DNA of 64,000 bases from BMS3ABIN04 sp964553325 (GTDB taxonomy: Bacteria; Bacteroidota; Ignavibacteria; Ignavibacteriales; Melioribacteraceae), in assembly GCA_964553325.1 (NCBI GenBank), contig CAZKKI010000027.1, positions 12,411 through 76,410 on the forward strand, written 5' to 3'. Below the pieces are notes generated by a model. That model ran no database searches. It was not told the origin of the DNA and saw nothing but the letters and a program-made list of their open reading frames with translations. The position numbers and the translations under genes were made by a program. Each line of letters opens with the position of its first letter. Positions within the stretch are counted from its first letter, which is position 1. This document shows, piece by piece, positions 28,655 through 38,454 of the stretch.

Positions 28655-29956
28655 ATGATTGCGCGCTTCTTCGAGTTCGAAAAACTAAACACCAACCTTA
28701 AACAAGAAACCGTAGCCGGATTAACAACATTTTTAACAATGGGATATATCATCATCGTTAACCCGAAAATTCTGGAAACGGCAGGAATTCCGTTCGGACC
28801 GTCTATGGTTGCAACTATTCTAAGCGCTTTTTTCGGAACTTTTTTAATGGGCGTATATGCGAAGCGTCCGTTTGCAATTGCACCTTACATGGGTGAAAAT
28901 ACTTTTATTGCATATACGGTTGTAAAAGTTTTGGGCTACAGTTGGCAAACCGCATTGGGCGCAATATTCGTAAGTGGTGTTTTGTTTACTTTGCTTACCC
29001 TATTCAACATAAGAAGCTGGCTCGCAAATTCAATTCCGGAAACATTAAAAATCGCTTTTGCGGTTGGAATCGGATTGTTCCTTGCTTTTATCGGTTTGAA
29101 TGAAACCGGTATAGTTCGCTTGGGTGTTGAAGGAGCGCCGGTACACATTGGAAATTTAAATACCGCGACGGTACAACTGGGCATTCTCGGATTTATCATT
29201 GTGTCGGTATTAATGATAAGAAAAGTAAACGGCGCAATATTAATCGGGATTATAACCGTTACGCTAATCGGATTTATTACGGGCGTTTCACCGTTACCGG
29301 AAAAATGGATAAGCGTTCCGCCTTCGCCTGAACCTATTTTAGGTAAATTGGATATTATGGGAGCATTAAGTTGGGGATTTGTTGCCGTAATTCTCACGGT
29401 TTTTATTTTGGATTTCGTAGATACGATGGGAACGTTGATCGGCGTTTCTTATAATGCGGGTTTGCTCGACGAAAACGGCAATCTTCCCGAAATCGAAAAG
29501 CCGATGCTGTGCGACGCTCTTGCTACCATTGTTGCGGCTATTTTGGGAACAACGACTGCAGGCGTGTTTTTGGAATCGGTAAGCGGAATCAAATCGGGCG
29601 GAAGATCCGGTTTTACCGCGGTAGTGGTTTCAATCTTATTTCTATTCGCTCTCTTTTTTGCTCCGTTATTTATAGCGGTTCCGGCGTATGCTTACGGTCC
29701 GGCTTTAATAATAGTCGGGTTGTTAATGATGTCGTCGGTTACAAAAATAAATTTTTCGGATTTGTCCGATCTCGTTCCGGCTTTTTCGATTATCGTACTA
29801 ATGAGTTTCACATATAATCCCGGAATCGGAATGACATCCGGTTTTGTCCTTTATCCAGTTACGAAATTTTTCGCGGGGAAAATCAAAGAAGTGAAAACGG
29901 GAATGTGGATTTTGTTTTTATTTTCGGTATTGTTTTATGTTTTTTATCCTTATTAA
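28655..29956 (+). CDS. NCS2 family nucleobase permease (AzgA-like)
   Basis: A 433-residue membrane protein with about 12-14 helices. The N-terminus NTNLKQETVAGLTTFLTMGY and the segment DFVDTMGTLIGVS are typical of the AzgA/PbuG branch, which brings in adenine, hypoxanthine or guanine with protons. The substrate is not fixed by the motifs. It is divergent from alaS and overlaps the tail of the next gene by four bases, converging. Confidence 0.9.
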   Translation: MIARFFEFEKLNTNLKQETVAGLTTFLTMGYIIIVNPKILETAGIPFGPSMVATILSAFFGTFLMGVYAKRPFAIAPYMGENTFIAYTVVKVLGYSWQTALGAIFVSGVLFTLLTLFNIRSWLANSIPETLKIAFAVGIGLFLAFIGLNETGIVRLGVEGAPVHIGNLNTATVQLGILGFIIVSVLMIRKVNGAILIGIITVTLIGFITGVSPLPEKWISVPPSPEPILGKLDIMGALSWGFVAVILTVFILDFVDTMGTLIGVSYNAGLLDENGNLPEIEKPMLCDALATIVAAILGTTTAGVFLESVSGIKSGGRSGFTAVVVSILFLFALFFAPLFIAVPAYAYGPALIIVGLLMMSSVTKINFSDLSDLVPAFSIIVLMSFTYNPGIGMTSGFVLYPVTKFFAGKIKEVKTGMWILFLFSVLFYVFYPY

Positions 29957-30468
29957 CTTCCGTTACTAATCGTATCTTTTTTGCGTGAAGTTAAAATTCC
30001 AACTCCGATTATAATTAAAACCACCGGCCACACATTCAGTAAAATTACCACCGTTTTATCTACCGCCAAATCAATAAACCAAAATATTTCGGAATACGGA
30101 ATTACCAAAGAAACCAATATCAATAAAATTCCGAAAACAAGATGGAATTTCAAATCACGGGAGTTTAGAAACAACATCAAATTTGCAGCACCCAAAATAA
30201 AAAACACGGTCATTGCAAAATATCCGGCGGAGTAATTAATTACGAAAACCAACGGCAGAAGCAGTTCCAAGCCGATTAAAAATAAAGAAACGCCTAAAAA
30301 TAATATGCCGTGTTTGGTTGTTCCGAAAGAGAAAAAAACGGCAAACAATCCGTAAAGCAAGAAAACAACACCAAGCACGGTTGCCTGCACTTCTTGATTT
30401 CTTAAAAAATACAAGAAGCCAATCAAAATTAAAATTCCGGCTAAAATATTTTGAATTCTTGCACTCAA
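29953..30468 (-). CDS. Small polytopic membrane protein, unknown
   Basis: A 171-residue protein with five or six hydrophobic helices and short loops. The last helix VWPVVLIIIGVGIL with a charged end (TSRKKD) recalls LiaF-like or DUF5668-type membrane domains, in which W-P near the helix start is common. I do not know its function. It converges on the nucleobase permease with a four-base overlap and has no close same-strand partner. Confidence 0.7.
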   Translation of the reverse strand: MSARIQNILAGILILIGFLYFLRNQEVQATVLGVVFLLYGLFAVFFSFGTTKHGILFLGVSLFLIGLELLLPLVFVINYSAGYFAMTVFFILGAANLMLFLNSRDLKFHLVFGILLILVSLVIPYSEIFWFIDLAVDKTVVILLNVWPVVLIIIGVGILTSRKKDTISNGS

Positions 30469-30561
30469 TTTGTAATCACCGTTAAAATTTTGAATGTTAA
30501 TTTACTAATTTTCGATTTTTGTTATTACGGAAATAATTTCACAGATGCGAAATTCTTTAAG

Positions 30562-30569
30562 TATATTTC
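30562..30569 (+). promoter_or_regulatory. Candidate -7 promoter box TATATTTC for the osmC gene
   Basis: TATATTTC lies 76 bases before the ATG at 30646, with TTTC at 30537-30540, 21 bases upstream, as a possible -33 element. Confidence 0.35.
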
Positions 30570-30645
30570 GAAACATGAATCTTCCCGTTTGATAAATCAT
30601 CAAACAAAAACAAATTCAGTTTTTTAAGAACGAAAAGGAGAAAAT

Positions 30646-31077
30646 ATGGGTGTAGCAAAAGCATATTTGAAACAAATCAAAGGAATCACATTCGTAGGAA
30701 AAACCGATTCGAATCATTGGGTAACCGTAGACGGTCCGGAAGACTTCGGGGGAAGCAATGCGGCAATTAGACCGAAAGAGCTGTTATTATTAAGTTTAGC
30801 GGGTTGTACGGCCAGCGATGTAGCCGCAATTCTCCAAAAGAAAAGAGTTAAGTTGGATGATTTCGAGATGAATATTTCCGCCGAAACAACGGATACCCAC
30901 CCGAAAGTTTATTCCAAAATTCACCTCGAGTTTGTTTTCTACGGAAAAGACATAAAAGAAAAAGACGTGGAACGGGCAATCGAGCTTTCCCAAGAAATTT
31001 ACTGCGGGGTAACCGCAATGTTAAAAAGTTCCGTTGAAATCACACATTCCTACAAAATAGTTTCTACGGAAGAATAA
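30646..31077 (+). CDS. OsmC family protein (peroxiredoxin-like)
   Basis: A 143-residue protein of the OsmC/Ohr fold with the two family cysteines C54 (LAGCTASDV) and C120 (YCGVTAML). Members reduce organic hydroperoxides with a thiol cofactor. The window also encodes BshB1, so bacillithiol could be the reductant, which is speculation. The ATG follows AAAAGGAG. Its TAA abuts the ATG of the next gene with no gap. Confidence 0.9.
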   Translation: MGVAKAYLKQIKGITFVGKTDSNHWVTVDGPEDFGGSNAAIRPKELLLLSLAGCTASDVAAILQKKRVKLDDFEMNISAETTDTHPKVYSKIHLEFVFYGKDIKEKDVERAIELSQEIYCGVTAMLKSSVEITHSYKIVSTEE

Positions 31078-32238
31078 ATGTCATACGTTTATGCCGTAAT
31101 CGGAGCGGGGCGGCAAGGTCTCGCCTCCGCTTACGATTTTGTACTTAACGGTAACGCGGAAAAAGTGTTTATTGCCGACAGTAATTTTGAAACCGCAACC
31201 TTTTCGGCACAAAAAATTAATTCGTTAACCGGAAAAGATATTTGCATTCCGTTCCAAACCGATGCTTCCGATTTAAATAAAATTTCAAATTTACTGGACG
31301 AGGTCGATGCCTTTGTTAGCGCCGTGCCGTACAAATATAATTTGAATCTCACCAAAGCCGCAATAAAATCGAAAACTCACATGACAGATTTGGGCGGTAA
31401 CACCGAAGTAGTGCGCAACCAAATGAAACTTTCCGCAGAAGCGGAAAAAGCCGGAATAACCGTAGTGCCCGACTGTGGAATGGATCCGGGGTTAAACATC
31501 TCATTAATTATGTTTTTGTTAGATAAATTCGACGAAACCGAGGAGATAAAATCTTACGGAGCCGGCTTGCCTCAAAATCCCGTTCCGCCGTGGAATTACG
31601 AATTACATTTCAATATAAACGGATTGACAAACGAATATTACGGTAATGCCGTTTTAATAATCGACGGGAAGATATCGGAAGTTCCGTGTTTCGATTTATT
31701 CGAAGAATTAAACTTTCCGGAACCTCTCGGGAATTTAGAAGCCGCGGTTACTTCGGGCGGACTTTCAACACTGCCGTGGGAACTGGAGGGTAAAATTAAA
31801 ACTTTAACAAATAAAACTTTGCGTTATCCCGGCCATTGGCAAAAATTTAAAGCTTTTTCGGAGTTGGGACTTTTCGAAGAATCACCGGTAAAAATTAACG
31901 ACTGCGAAATTTCTCCGCGCGACTTCTATCATTTTCTCCTTTCCCCGAAAATAAAACCGCGAAGCAATAAAGACGTCGGGATAATTAAAATAATTGCCGG
32001 AGGCACCAAAAACGGAAAAAGAAAAACCGTTGAAGCGGATTTAATAGACTACTTCGACGAATCTACCGGATTTACTTCGATGCAAAGGCTTACCGGTTGG
32101 CATGCGTCGGTAATTGCAATTATGGCTGCAAAAGGAGAATTAAATTCCGGAGTTCTTTCCGTAGGCAAAGTTTCGCCCGAAAAAGTAATAAACGAAATTT
32201 CAAAACGCGGGATAAATATTGTTATAAAGGAAAGTTAA
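31078..32238 (+). CDS. Saccharopine dehydrogenase family oxidoreductase
   Basis: A 386-residue enzyme with an N-terminal Rossmann fold (VIGAGRQGLAS, residues about 6-16) and the family core LGGNTEVVRNQ and PDCGMDPGLN. Length and layout resemble lysine 6-dehydrogenase or related amino-acid dehydrogenases rather than eukaryotic-type saccharopine reductase. Substrate is not shown. It begins at the base after the OsmC stop, so co-translation is likely, and its stop lies two bases from the converging DUF2203 gene. Confidence 0.82.
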   Translation: MSYVYAVIGAGRQGLASAYDFVLNGNAEKVFIADSNFETATFSAQKINSLTGKDICIPFQTDASDLNKISNLLDEVDAFVSAVPYKYNLNLTKAAIKSKTHMTDLGGNTEVVRNQMKLSAEAEKAGITVVPDCGMDPGLNISLIMFLLDKFDETEEIKSYGAGLPQNPVPPWNYELHFNINGLTNEYYGNAVLIIDGKISEVPCFDLFEELNFPEPLGNLEAAVTSGGLSTLPWELEGKIKTLTNKTLRYPGHWQKFKAFSELGLFEESPVKINDCEISPRDFYHFLLSPKIKPRSNKDVGIIKIIAGGTKNGKRKTVEADLIDYFDESTGFTSMQRLTGWHASVIAIMAAKGELNSGVLSVGKVSPEKVINEISKRGINIVIKES

Positions 32239-32239
32239 A

Positions 32240-32626
32240 TTATTCATCCAAATAATTTTGAGGAATCGGTTTTCTATCGGCAAACCCTTTGTCTATATCG
32301 TGATAATATTTTATTTCCTCTTCGTCGCTTCTCCAGCATAAATAAACTTCCTTTCCATCTATTATCGCCGGAAAATCAACCAAACCTATCGAAAAATTCC
32401 AATCTTTATAAAAACAACCGATTTCTTCCAACTCTTTAATAAAGCCGTCTATTTCCCTTGCTAACTTTTTCACTTCCTCGTTTTCGTATATGTCTCCACC
32501 CATAGATTCTACAATCGTACGGATTTGAAAACTATTGTTGATTATATCGCGAATGATTTGTTTTACCAAAGGCAAGGTTTTTTGAGCTTCCTTCGGTGTA
32601 AAATATTTTATTGCGGTTTCTTGCAT
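32240..32626 (-). CDS. DUF2203 family protein
   Basis: A 128-residue protein that starts with the family signature YFTPKEAQKTLPLVKQI and ends with WSFSI/VDFPA and CWRSDEEEI segments. I chose the ATG at 32626, because the family starts close to this signature and the longer frame begins at TTG (32677) with no ribosome site; an ATG at 32671 is possible. Function unknown. It converges on the dehydrogenase gene. Confidence 0.75.
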   Translation of the reverse strand: MQETAIKYFTPKEAQKTLPLVKQIIRDIINNSFQIRTIVESMGGDIYENEEVKKLAREIDGFIKELEEIGCFYKDWNFSIGLVDFPAIIDGKEVYLCWRSDEEEIKYYHDIDKGFADRKPIPQNYLDE

Positions 32627-32794
32627 AACATTTCTTTCTTTATGACCAACAATATAAAAATTATCAATCATTAACAAACAAAAGAAGTTAAAGTTCCAAA
32701 AAATTTACTTTAAAATCAATGTAAGATGGAATATCTTGATTTTAATTCCTTTATTGATTACTTTAAATTCTTAAAGAAGTAATTCCAATAAACC

Positions 32795-33259
32795 ATGAGC
32801 AAAATAAAATATCCGGAAGATATCGAAGTATCGTTGAAGACGTGGGTAAAATTAGCGCGAACGTTCTCTACGATATACAGAAAAGCATCCGAAAATATTA
32901 AATCGTTCGGACTAACCTTGCCGCAATTTGCGGTTATCGAAGCATTGGGTCATTTAGGGCCTTTGAAAGTCGGTGATATTTGCAACAAAATGCTTGCAAC
33001 CGGCGGGAATATGACTTTGATAATAGACAACCTGGAAAAGCTGGAAATGGTTAAACGCGTACCCAGCAAAAAAGACCGAAGGGTTATTCTAATCGAATTA
33101 ACCGAAAAAGGTCAAAAGATATTCGACGACTATTTTATTCGGCATGCGGAATACATTAGAGATATATTCTCAATCTTATCCCTCGAGGAACAAAAAACGC
33201 TGGGCTCGTTGTTGGGTAAACTCGGATTAGGAATTGTAGCTCGCGAAAAAAATTCTTAA
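32795..33259 (+). CDS. MarR family transcriptional regulator
   Basis: A 154-residue winged-helix regulator. The helix-turn-helix is in LKVGDICNKMLATGGNM and the wing in SKKDRRVILIELTEKG, the classical MarR DR.R motif. It would bind DNA as a dimer and respond to a small ligand, often phenolics or oxidants. It is divergent from the DUF2203 gene, and the short gap of about 170 bases may hold its own operator. Confidence 0.93.
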   Translation: MSKIKYPEDIEVSLKTWVKLARTFSTIYRKASENIKSFGLTLPQFAVIEALGHLGPLKVGDICNKMLATGGNMTLIIDNLEKLEMVKRVPSKKDRRVILIELTEKGQKIFDDYFIRHAEYIRDIFSILSLEEQKTLGSLLGKLGLGIVAREKNS

Positions 33260-33358
33260 ATCACAAACACAACAATGTAATTTCCGTTTCCTCACTTTGT
33301 TTTTACCGACAATTAATTTTATAATTGTAAATAAGTTTTACAATAAAAAGGAATTGTT

Positions 33359-35263
33359 ATGAAAAAGATTTTTGCTTTATTGGGCCTGGCATTGTTTGTT
33401 CTTGTTGTACAATCTTGTCAAGTAAAACAGCATAAAGGTAAATTCGGTACAAATCCCGATATAGTTACTGCCGGTGAAGAGGTTCAAATTTATTACAACG
33501 CCGATTCCACAAATTTAAAAGGGCGAGACAGTATAAACGCAACGGTATATTTCTTTGCGGATAAAATTTTAAGCACCAAAAAAATTCCCATGAAGAAAAT
33601 TGCCGAAAGAAACGGCTTGTGGAACATGTACGTCAAAACCGTCGATTCGGCTTTCGGTTTAGTCGTTACATTCAACAGCGGAAAACTCGAAGACACCAAC
33701 AACGAAACAGGTTACATTGTGCTCTTCGGCGATAAAAGCGGAAACATTCCGCCCGAAGCTAACGCCGCACTGGCAAGTGCCTATGCAAAGTGGGGAGGCA
33801 TAGCGGGAATTAAAAAAGATTATAAAAAAGCCAAGCAATTACTTAACGATGCAATAGAGGAAAAGCCGGAATTAAAGAACAAATTTCTTAACACGTACTT
33901 TTTAATCGAATACAATCTGAACGAAGAATCCGCCAAAGAACTAATTAAGAAAGAGCTCGGTTTGCTTTCGGGAAAAACGGATTTGACTTCCAAAGATTTG
34001 GATCTACTCATTACGTGGTCGCTCCGATTAAATCTGATGAACGACGCGGAAAAATACAAATCTTTACTGCTGGAGAAATTCCCGGACTCCGAAGAAGCAC
34101 AGGAAGTTTTGTTAAGTAATTTCAGAAACGAAAATAACGAAAGTGAAAAACTAAAACTGCTTTACAAATTTGAAAGCAAATTTCCCGACAGCGATATACT
34201 TCGAGACTTCTACGGAAATTTAATTGTTTACTATGTTCAAAAAAACGAGCTTGAAAAAGCTTACCGCACAATAATTGCAAACGAAGACAAAATTCAACCT
34301 TTCTTCTTTCAATATGTAGCCGATAAAATGCTTCAGGAAAATTTCGATTTATTTAAAGCTTTCGAAATTGCCCAGCTCGGTGTAAAAAACTCGAAAAGGG
34401 AATATGAAAACCCGACCGACAAAAAACCAGAATATTACACGGAAGATGCATGGAAAGAAATGCGTGGTTTTTCCTATGGAAGAAATTTACACAAGTACGG
34501 TGAAATTTTATACAAACAAAATAAAAAAGCACTTGCATCCGATTACTTGCGGCAGGCGGTTGAATTGACCATTGACTTTTATCCATTTGAAAAATTAAAT
34601 GAATTATATATCAAATCTTTAATGGAAACCGACAATTATAAAAAAGCGCTTGAAGCCGCAACCGATTTTTTGAAAGACGGTTTTGCAACCGAATACATTA
34701 AATCCGCAATGAAAGAGGCTTACGTAAAAGTTAACGGAAGCGAAGACGGCTATGATGAGCTCGTTAAAAAATATCTCGATTCGGCAAAAGAAAAACTTAT
34801 TTCGGAAATAAAAAGCAAATTGATTAAAGATAAAGCGCCGGATTTTACTCTAACCGATTTAAACGGCAACAAAGTTTCGCTTTCCGATTATAAGGGTAAA
34901 GTTGTTCTGGTCGATTTCTGGGCGACATGGTGCGGTCCGTGTAAAAAATCGTTTCCGGCTCTTAAAAAGGTTGTTGAAAAATACAAAAACAATCCTGATG
35001 TGGAATTTTTGTTTGTTAATACATGGGAAAGGGTAAAAGACAAAAAGAAAAACGCCGAAGATTTTATTGCGAAAAACAATTATCCCTTCCACGTTTTATT
35101 GGATTCGGATAATAAAGTGGTGGCGGATTTCGGGGTGCGGGGAATTCCAACCAAATTCATGATTGACAAAAACGGATTTATCCGTTACAAATCAATCGGT
35201 TTCAGCGGTAAGTCGGATGAACTTATCGACGAAATTGATATAGTTATATCTCTAATAAAATAA
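33359..35263 (+). CDS. TlpA-like thioredoxin lipoprotein with N-terminal TPR-like region
   Basis: A 634-residue protein with a lipobox (VVQSC, C20), so probably lipid-anchored in the envelope. Residues about 30-480 have an N-terminal beta-sandwich followed by helical TPR-like repeats (for example KKALEAATDFLKDG). The C-terminal thioredoxin domain (about 495-630) has the active site C525-G-P-C528 in WATWCGPCKK and the cis-proline GIPTKF. It likely reduces periplasmic disulfides, as in cytochrome maturation or antioxidant defence. This arrangement is common in Bacteroidota-related phyla. The next gene converges across a terminator. Confidence 0.88.
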   Translation: MKKIFALLGLALFVLVVQSCQVKQHKGKFGTNPDIVTAGEEVQIYYNADSTNLKGRDSINATVYFFADKILSTKKIPMKKIAERNGLWNMYVKTVDSAFGLVVTFNSGKLEDTNNETGYIVLFGDKSGNIPPEANAALASAYAKWGGIAGIKKDYKKAKQLLNDAIEEKPELKNKFLNTYFLIEYNLNEESAKELIKKELGLLSGKTDLTSKDLDLLITWSLRLNLMNDAEKYKSLLLEKFPDSEEAQEVLLSNFRNENNESEKLKLLYKFESKFPDSDILRDFYGNLIVYYVQKNELEKAYRTIIANEDKIQPFFFQYVADKMLQENFDLFKAFEIAQLGVKNSKREYENPTDKKPEYYTEDAWKEMRGFSYGRNLHKYGEILYKQNKKALASDYLRQAVELTIDFYPFEKLNELYIKSLMETDNYKKALEAATDFLKDGFATEYIKSAMKEAYVKVNGSEDGYDELVKKYLDSAKEKLISEIKSKLIKDKAPDFTLTDLNGNKVSLSDYKGKVVLVDFWATWCGPCKKSFPALKKVVEKYKNNPDVEFLFVNTWERVKDKKKNAEDFIAKNNYPFHVLLDSDNKVVADFGVRGIPTKFMIDKNGFIRYKSIGFSGKSDELIDEIDIVISLIK

Positions 35264-35281
35264 CCTCAGATAAAAACACAA

Positions 35282-35308
35282 AAGCCCGGTTTTCTAAAAG
35301 CCGGGCTT
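35282..35308. terminator. Bidirectional terminator between the TlpA-like gene and bshB1
   Basis: Stem AAGCCCGG/CCGGGCTT (35282-35289 with 35301-35308), with an AT interior. The stem core is the same as at 12991. T-rich tracts flank it on both strands. Confidence 0.87.
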
Positions 35309-35334
35309 GTTTGCTCTTTTCCGGATTAATGTTA

Positions 35335-36057
35335 CTACGAATCTAAAATCCATGTAAAATCAAACTCGATTTTCTCTTCACAGAAAAACGGTTCGCCGTA
35401 TGTCTTGCCGATTTGAAAACCGAAATGTCTTGCTCTTGCTTCTATGTTTTTAAGAAATTCGGGATGACTAATAAAAGTTTCCGGGTCATTACTTTCCGGA
35501 TCGTGAAATTGCGATTTAAAAGCACGTATAGCTTTCATTTTGGTTTCAATTGTGTCCGAAACATCTACGATAAAAGTCGGCTCGAACAAGTAAGTCATCA
35601 TAAAATAAAAAAGCCTTTTGGGTCTGTATGCTTCTTGCGATTTCCCATTTTCAAAAGTTTCATACTTAGGCAACCCCGAAAAAAACATTGCTTCCTTTAC
35701 TATTTTACCGGCTCCTATGTGATCTGGATGACGGTCGTTAAAATACGGAGCGATTACTATTTGCGGTTTATATTTTCTAATTCTCGAAACCACGGCTTTA
35801 ACGTTTTCAACACTCGGGCGAACCTCACCATCGGCAAAACCCAAATTTTCCCTCAAACTTACTTTTAAGATTTCCGTTGCGGCTTTTGCTTCTTCCGCCC
35901 GGGTTACAGCATTTCCGCGGGTCCCCAACTCACCTTCGGTCATGTCGATTATTCCGACGGGAACACCGTTGCCGGTTAATTTGGCTATTGTTCCGCCTAT
36001 ACCTATTTCGGCATCGTCCGGGTGAGCGGTAAAAATTAAAACTTTTATATTTCCCAT
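35335..36057 (-). CDS. bshB1: Bacillithiol biosynthesis deacetylase BshB1 (PIG-L family)
   Basis: A 240-residue zinc-dependent N-acetylglucosaminyl deacetylase. The first metal motif is H12-P-D-D15, and the second is NDRHPDHIGAG. The segment GFADGEVRPS and the overall length match BshB1, which removes the acetyl group from N-acetylglucosaminyl-malate during bacillithiol synthesis. Relatives include mycothiol MshB. BshA and BshC are not in the window. Confidence 0.9.
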   Translation of the reverse strand: MGNIKVLIFTAHPDDAEIGIGGTIAKLTGNGVPVGIIDMTEGELGTRGNAVTRAEEAKAATEILKVSLRENLGFADGEVRPSVENVKAVVSRIRKYKPQIVIAPYFNDRHPDHIGAGKIVKEAMFFSGLPKYETFENGKSQEAYRPKRLFYFMMTYLFEPTFIVDVSDTIETKMKAIRAFKSQFHDPESNDPETFISHPEFLKNIEARARHFGFQIGKTYGEPFFCEEKIEFDFTWILDS

Positions 36058-36112
36058 TCAAACCTCTCTTTTTCGAGTTTCATAAAAGTAAATAATATTT
36101 CACAAATTTAAT

Positions 36113-36120
36113 TATATTTT
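36113..36120 (+). promoter_or_regulatory. Candidate -7 promoter box TATATTTT for gatB
   Basis: TATATTTT followed by GG, 28 bases before the gatB ATG; it matches TAnnTTTG except for the last base. Confidence 0.3.
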
Positions 36121-36148
36121 GGCGCTCATAAAATAAAACATTTTGTAA

Positions 36149-37582
36149 ATGAACCCTAATTACGAAGCTGTTATCGGTCTGGAAGTACACGCACAATTAT
36201 TAACCGACACGAAAATTTTCTGCGGTTGCTCAACAAAATTCGGGAATCCGCCAAATACTAATGTTTGTCCGATTTGTCTCGGTCACCCCGGAGTTCTGCC
36301 GGTGTTAAACAAAAAAGCTGTAGATTTCTCAATTATGATGGGTTTGGCAACCAATTGTAAAATCAACAGCAACTCAGTTTTTGCACGTAAAAATTATTTC
36401 TATCCCGATTTACCGAAAGGTTATCAAATTTCTCAATTCGAAAAACCGATATGTGAACACGGTTACGTGGAATTGGAAACGGAGACGGGAATAAAAAAAG
36501 TCCGAATTAAAAGAATCCACATGGAAGAAGATGCGGGCAAATCGATTCACGATTTGGGAGAAAGCACACTTGTTGATCTCAACAGAACCGGGGTTCCATT
36601 AATCGAAATTGTGAGCGAGCCCGATATTTCATCGCCGGAAGAGGCTTCGGCTTATCTGAAAAAAATTCATCAACTTGTAACCTATTTGGGAATTTGCGAC
36701 GGCAACATGGAAGAGGGCTCACTTCGGTGCGACGCCAATATTTCGGTCCGACCGAAAAACCGCGAAGAGTTCGGAACGAGAACCGAAGTAAAAAACATGA
36801 ATTCGTTCCGTAATGTAGAAAGAGCCATAGCTTACGAAATAGAACGCCAGATAGACATTCTGGAAGACGGCGGAAAAATCGAACAAGAAACGCTTTTATG
36901 GAATGCCGATGCCGGCAAAGCCGTTTCGATGCGCGGAAAAGAAGAAGCACACGATTACCGTTATTTTCCCGAACCCGATCTGGTTCCGGTTTTAATCGGA
37001 GAGGATTGGATTAACGAAGTAAAAACTTCTCTTCCCGAGTTGCCCGACAAAAGAAAACAAAGGTTTATAAATGAATACGGACTTCCAGAATACGACGCGA
37101 AAGTGTTAACCTCCGAAAAAGCAACCGCGGATTATTTCGAAAAAATAGTACGGAAAACAAAACACTATAAAACAGCAAGCAATTGGGTAATGGGCGATGT
37201 TGCGGCTTACGTTAACGAACACAAAATCGACATTTCCGTTTTTCCGGTTAGTCCGGATAACCTTGCAAAGTTAATTAATCTGATACACGAAAATGTAATC
37301 AGCAGTAAAATTGCAAAAGAAATTTTCCCGGAGATGATTAAATCGGGTTCGGATCCGGAAGTTATCGTTAACGAAAAAAACCTCGTGCAAATAACCGATA
37401 CTGCCGCGTTGGAAGAAATAATCAAAAAAGTCTTGAGCGATAACCCTTCGCAAGTTGAACAATTCAAAGCGGGAAAAGAAAAAGTATTCGGGTTTTTCGT
37501 CGGTCAAGTAATGCGGGCAACGAAAGGCAAAGCCAATCCGAAACTTGTAAATGAAATCTTAAGAAAGGAACTAAGCGCTTAA
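36149..37582 (+). CDS. gatB: Asp-tRNA(Asn)/Glu-tRNA(Gln) amidotransferase subunit B
   Basis: A 477-residue subunit with the family start YEAVIGLEVHAQLLT and the segment NTNVCPICLGHPG. CGCSTKF and CPIC contain the zinc cysteines of the kinase-like core, and the C-terminal YqeY-like domain reads KTKHYKTASNWV onward. It phosphorylates the mischarged aminoacyl-tRNA in the GatCAB complex. GatA and GatC are not adjacent. Confidence 0.96.
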   Translation: MNPNYEAVIGLEVHAQLLTDTKIFCGCSTKFGNPPNTNVCPICLGHPGVLPVLNKKAVDFSIMMGLATNCKINSNSVFARKNYFYPDLPKGYQISQFEKPICEHGYVELETETGIKKVRIKRIHMEEDAGKSIHDLGESTLVDLNRTGVPLIEIVSEPDISSPEEASAYLKKIHQLVTYLGICDGNMEEGSLRCDANISVRPKNREEFGTRTEVKNMNSFRNVERAIAYEIERQIDILEDGGKIEQETLLWNADAGKAVSMRGKEEAHDYRYFPEPDLVPVLIGEDWINEVKTSLPELPDKRKQRFINEYGLPEYDAKVLTSEKATADYFEKIVRKTKHYKTASNWVMGDVAAYVNEHKIDISVFPVSPDNLAKLINLIHENVISSKIAKEIFPEMIKSGSDPEVIVNEKNLVQITDTAALEEIIKKVLSDNPSQVEQFKAGKEKVFGFFVGQVMRATKGKANPKLVNEILRKELSA

Positions 37583-37583
37583 T

Positions 37584-38447
37584 TTATTCGGAAATCAACC
37601 CTTTTAGATATTCGGTATAATCCGATTTCGGCATCGTCTCAATTAGGTTCACCAATTGCTCGCGGGAAATGAAATTTCTTTTATAAGCAATTTCTTCAAT
37701 ACACGCCACTTTAACACCTTGTCTGTCTTCTATCACGCCGAAAAAGTTTGATGCACTTAGTAATGCGGACGGTGTTCCGGTATCGAGCCAGGCAACGCCG
37801 CGACCGATTTTCTCGACCCGTAATTTTCCCTTTTCCAAATAGGCTTTGTTAACATCTGTAATTTCAAGTTCGCCACGTGCCGAAGGCGTCAAATTTTTTG
37901 AGATTTCTATTACTTCGTTATCGTAAACGTACAATCCGGGAATGGCAAAGCTCGACCTTGGATGCCTCGGTTTCTCTTCAATGGAAATAACTTTGCCTGT
38001 ATCATCAAATTCTACAATTCCGTAACGTTCCGGATCTTTCACTTGATAGGCAAAAATTGTAGCACCCGAATTTTGATTTTCCAACGCCCGGTAAAGAAAA
38101 TCCAACTTGCCGTAAAAAATATTGTCGCCTAAAATTAACGTTACACTATCGTTTCCTATGAATCTTTCACCGATTATAAACGATTCTGCAATACCGTTTG
38201 GCGCCTCTTGAATCGCGTAATTGATGTTCATTCCGATTTGGGAGCCGTCCCCGAATAATTTTTTATAAAGCGGTATTGTTTCTTCGTTTGAAATTATTAA
38301 AATATCTTTAATCCCGCCGAGCATTAAAATTGAGAGCGGATAATAAATTAACGGCTTATCGTAAATTAGCGCAAGTTGTTTGCTATATACTTTTGTAATC
38401 GGGTAAAGTCTTGTACCGGCGCCTCCGGCAAGTATTATTCCTTTCAT
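37584..38447 (-). CDS. rfbA: Glucose-1-phosphate thymidylyltransferase
   Basis: A 287-residue nucleotidyltransferase with the loop GGAGTRLYP (residues 8-16) and the PLIYYPLS and LGDNIFYG motifs for sugar-phosphate and dTTP handling. It makes dTDP-glucose, the first step to dTDP-rhamnose. The other rhamnose genes are absent from the window. It converges on gatB and is followed upstream by a secreted protein gene after eight bases, so it may share a transcript with it. Confidence 0.93.
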   Translation of the reverse strand: MKGIILAGGAGTRLYPITKVYSKQLALIYDKPLIYYPLSILMLGGIKDILIISNEETIPLYKKLFGDGSQIGMNINYAIQEAPNGIAESFIIGERFIGNDSVTLILGDNIFYGKLDFLYRALENQNSGATIFAYQVKDPERYGIVEFDDTGKVISIEEKPRHPRSSFAIPGLYVYDNEVIEISKNLTPSARGELEITDVNKAYLEKGKLRVEKIGRGVAWLDTGTPSALLSASNFFGVIEDRQGVKVACIEEIAYKRNFISREQLVNLIETMPKSDYTEYLKGLISE

Positions 38448-38454
38448 AAAATTC

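Noticed and set aside
32627..32677. N-terminal extension of the DUF2203 gene
   Set aside because: Starts at TTG with no ribosome site; the family signature begins close to the ATG at 32626.
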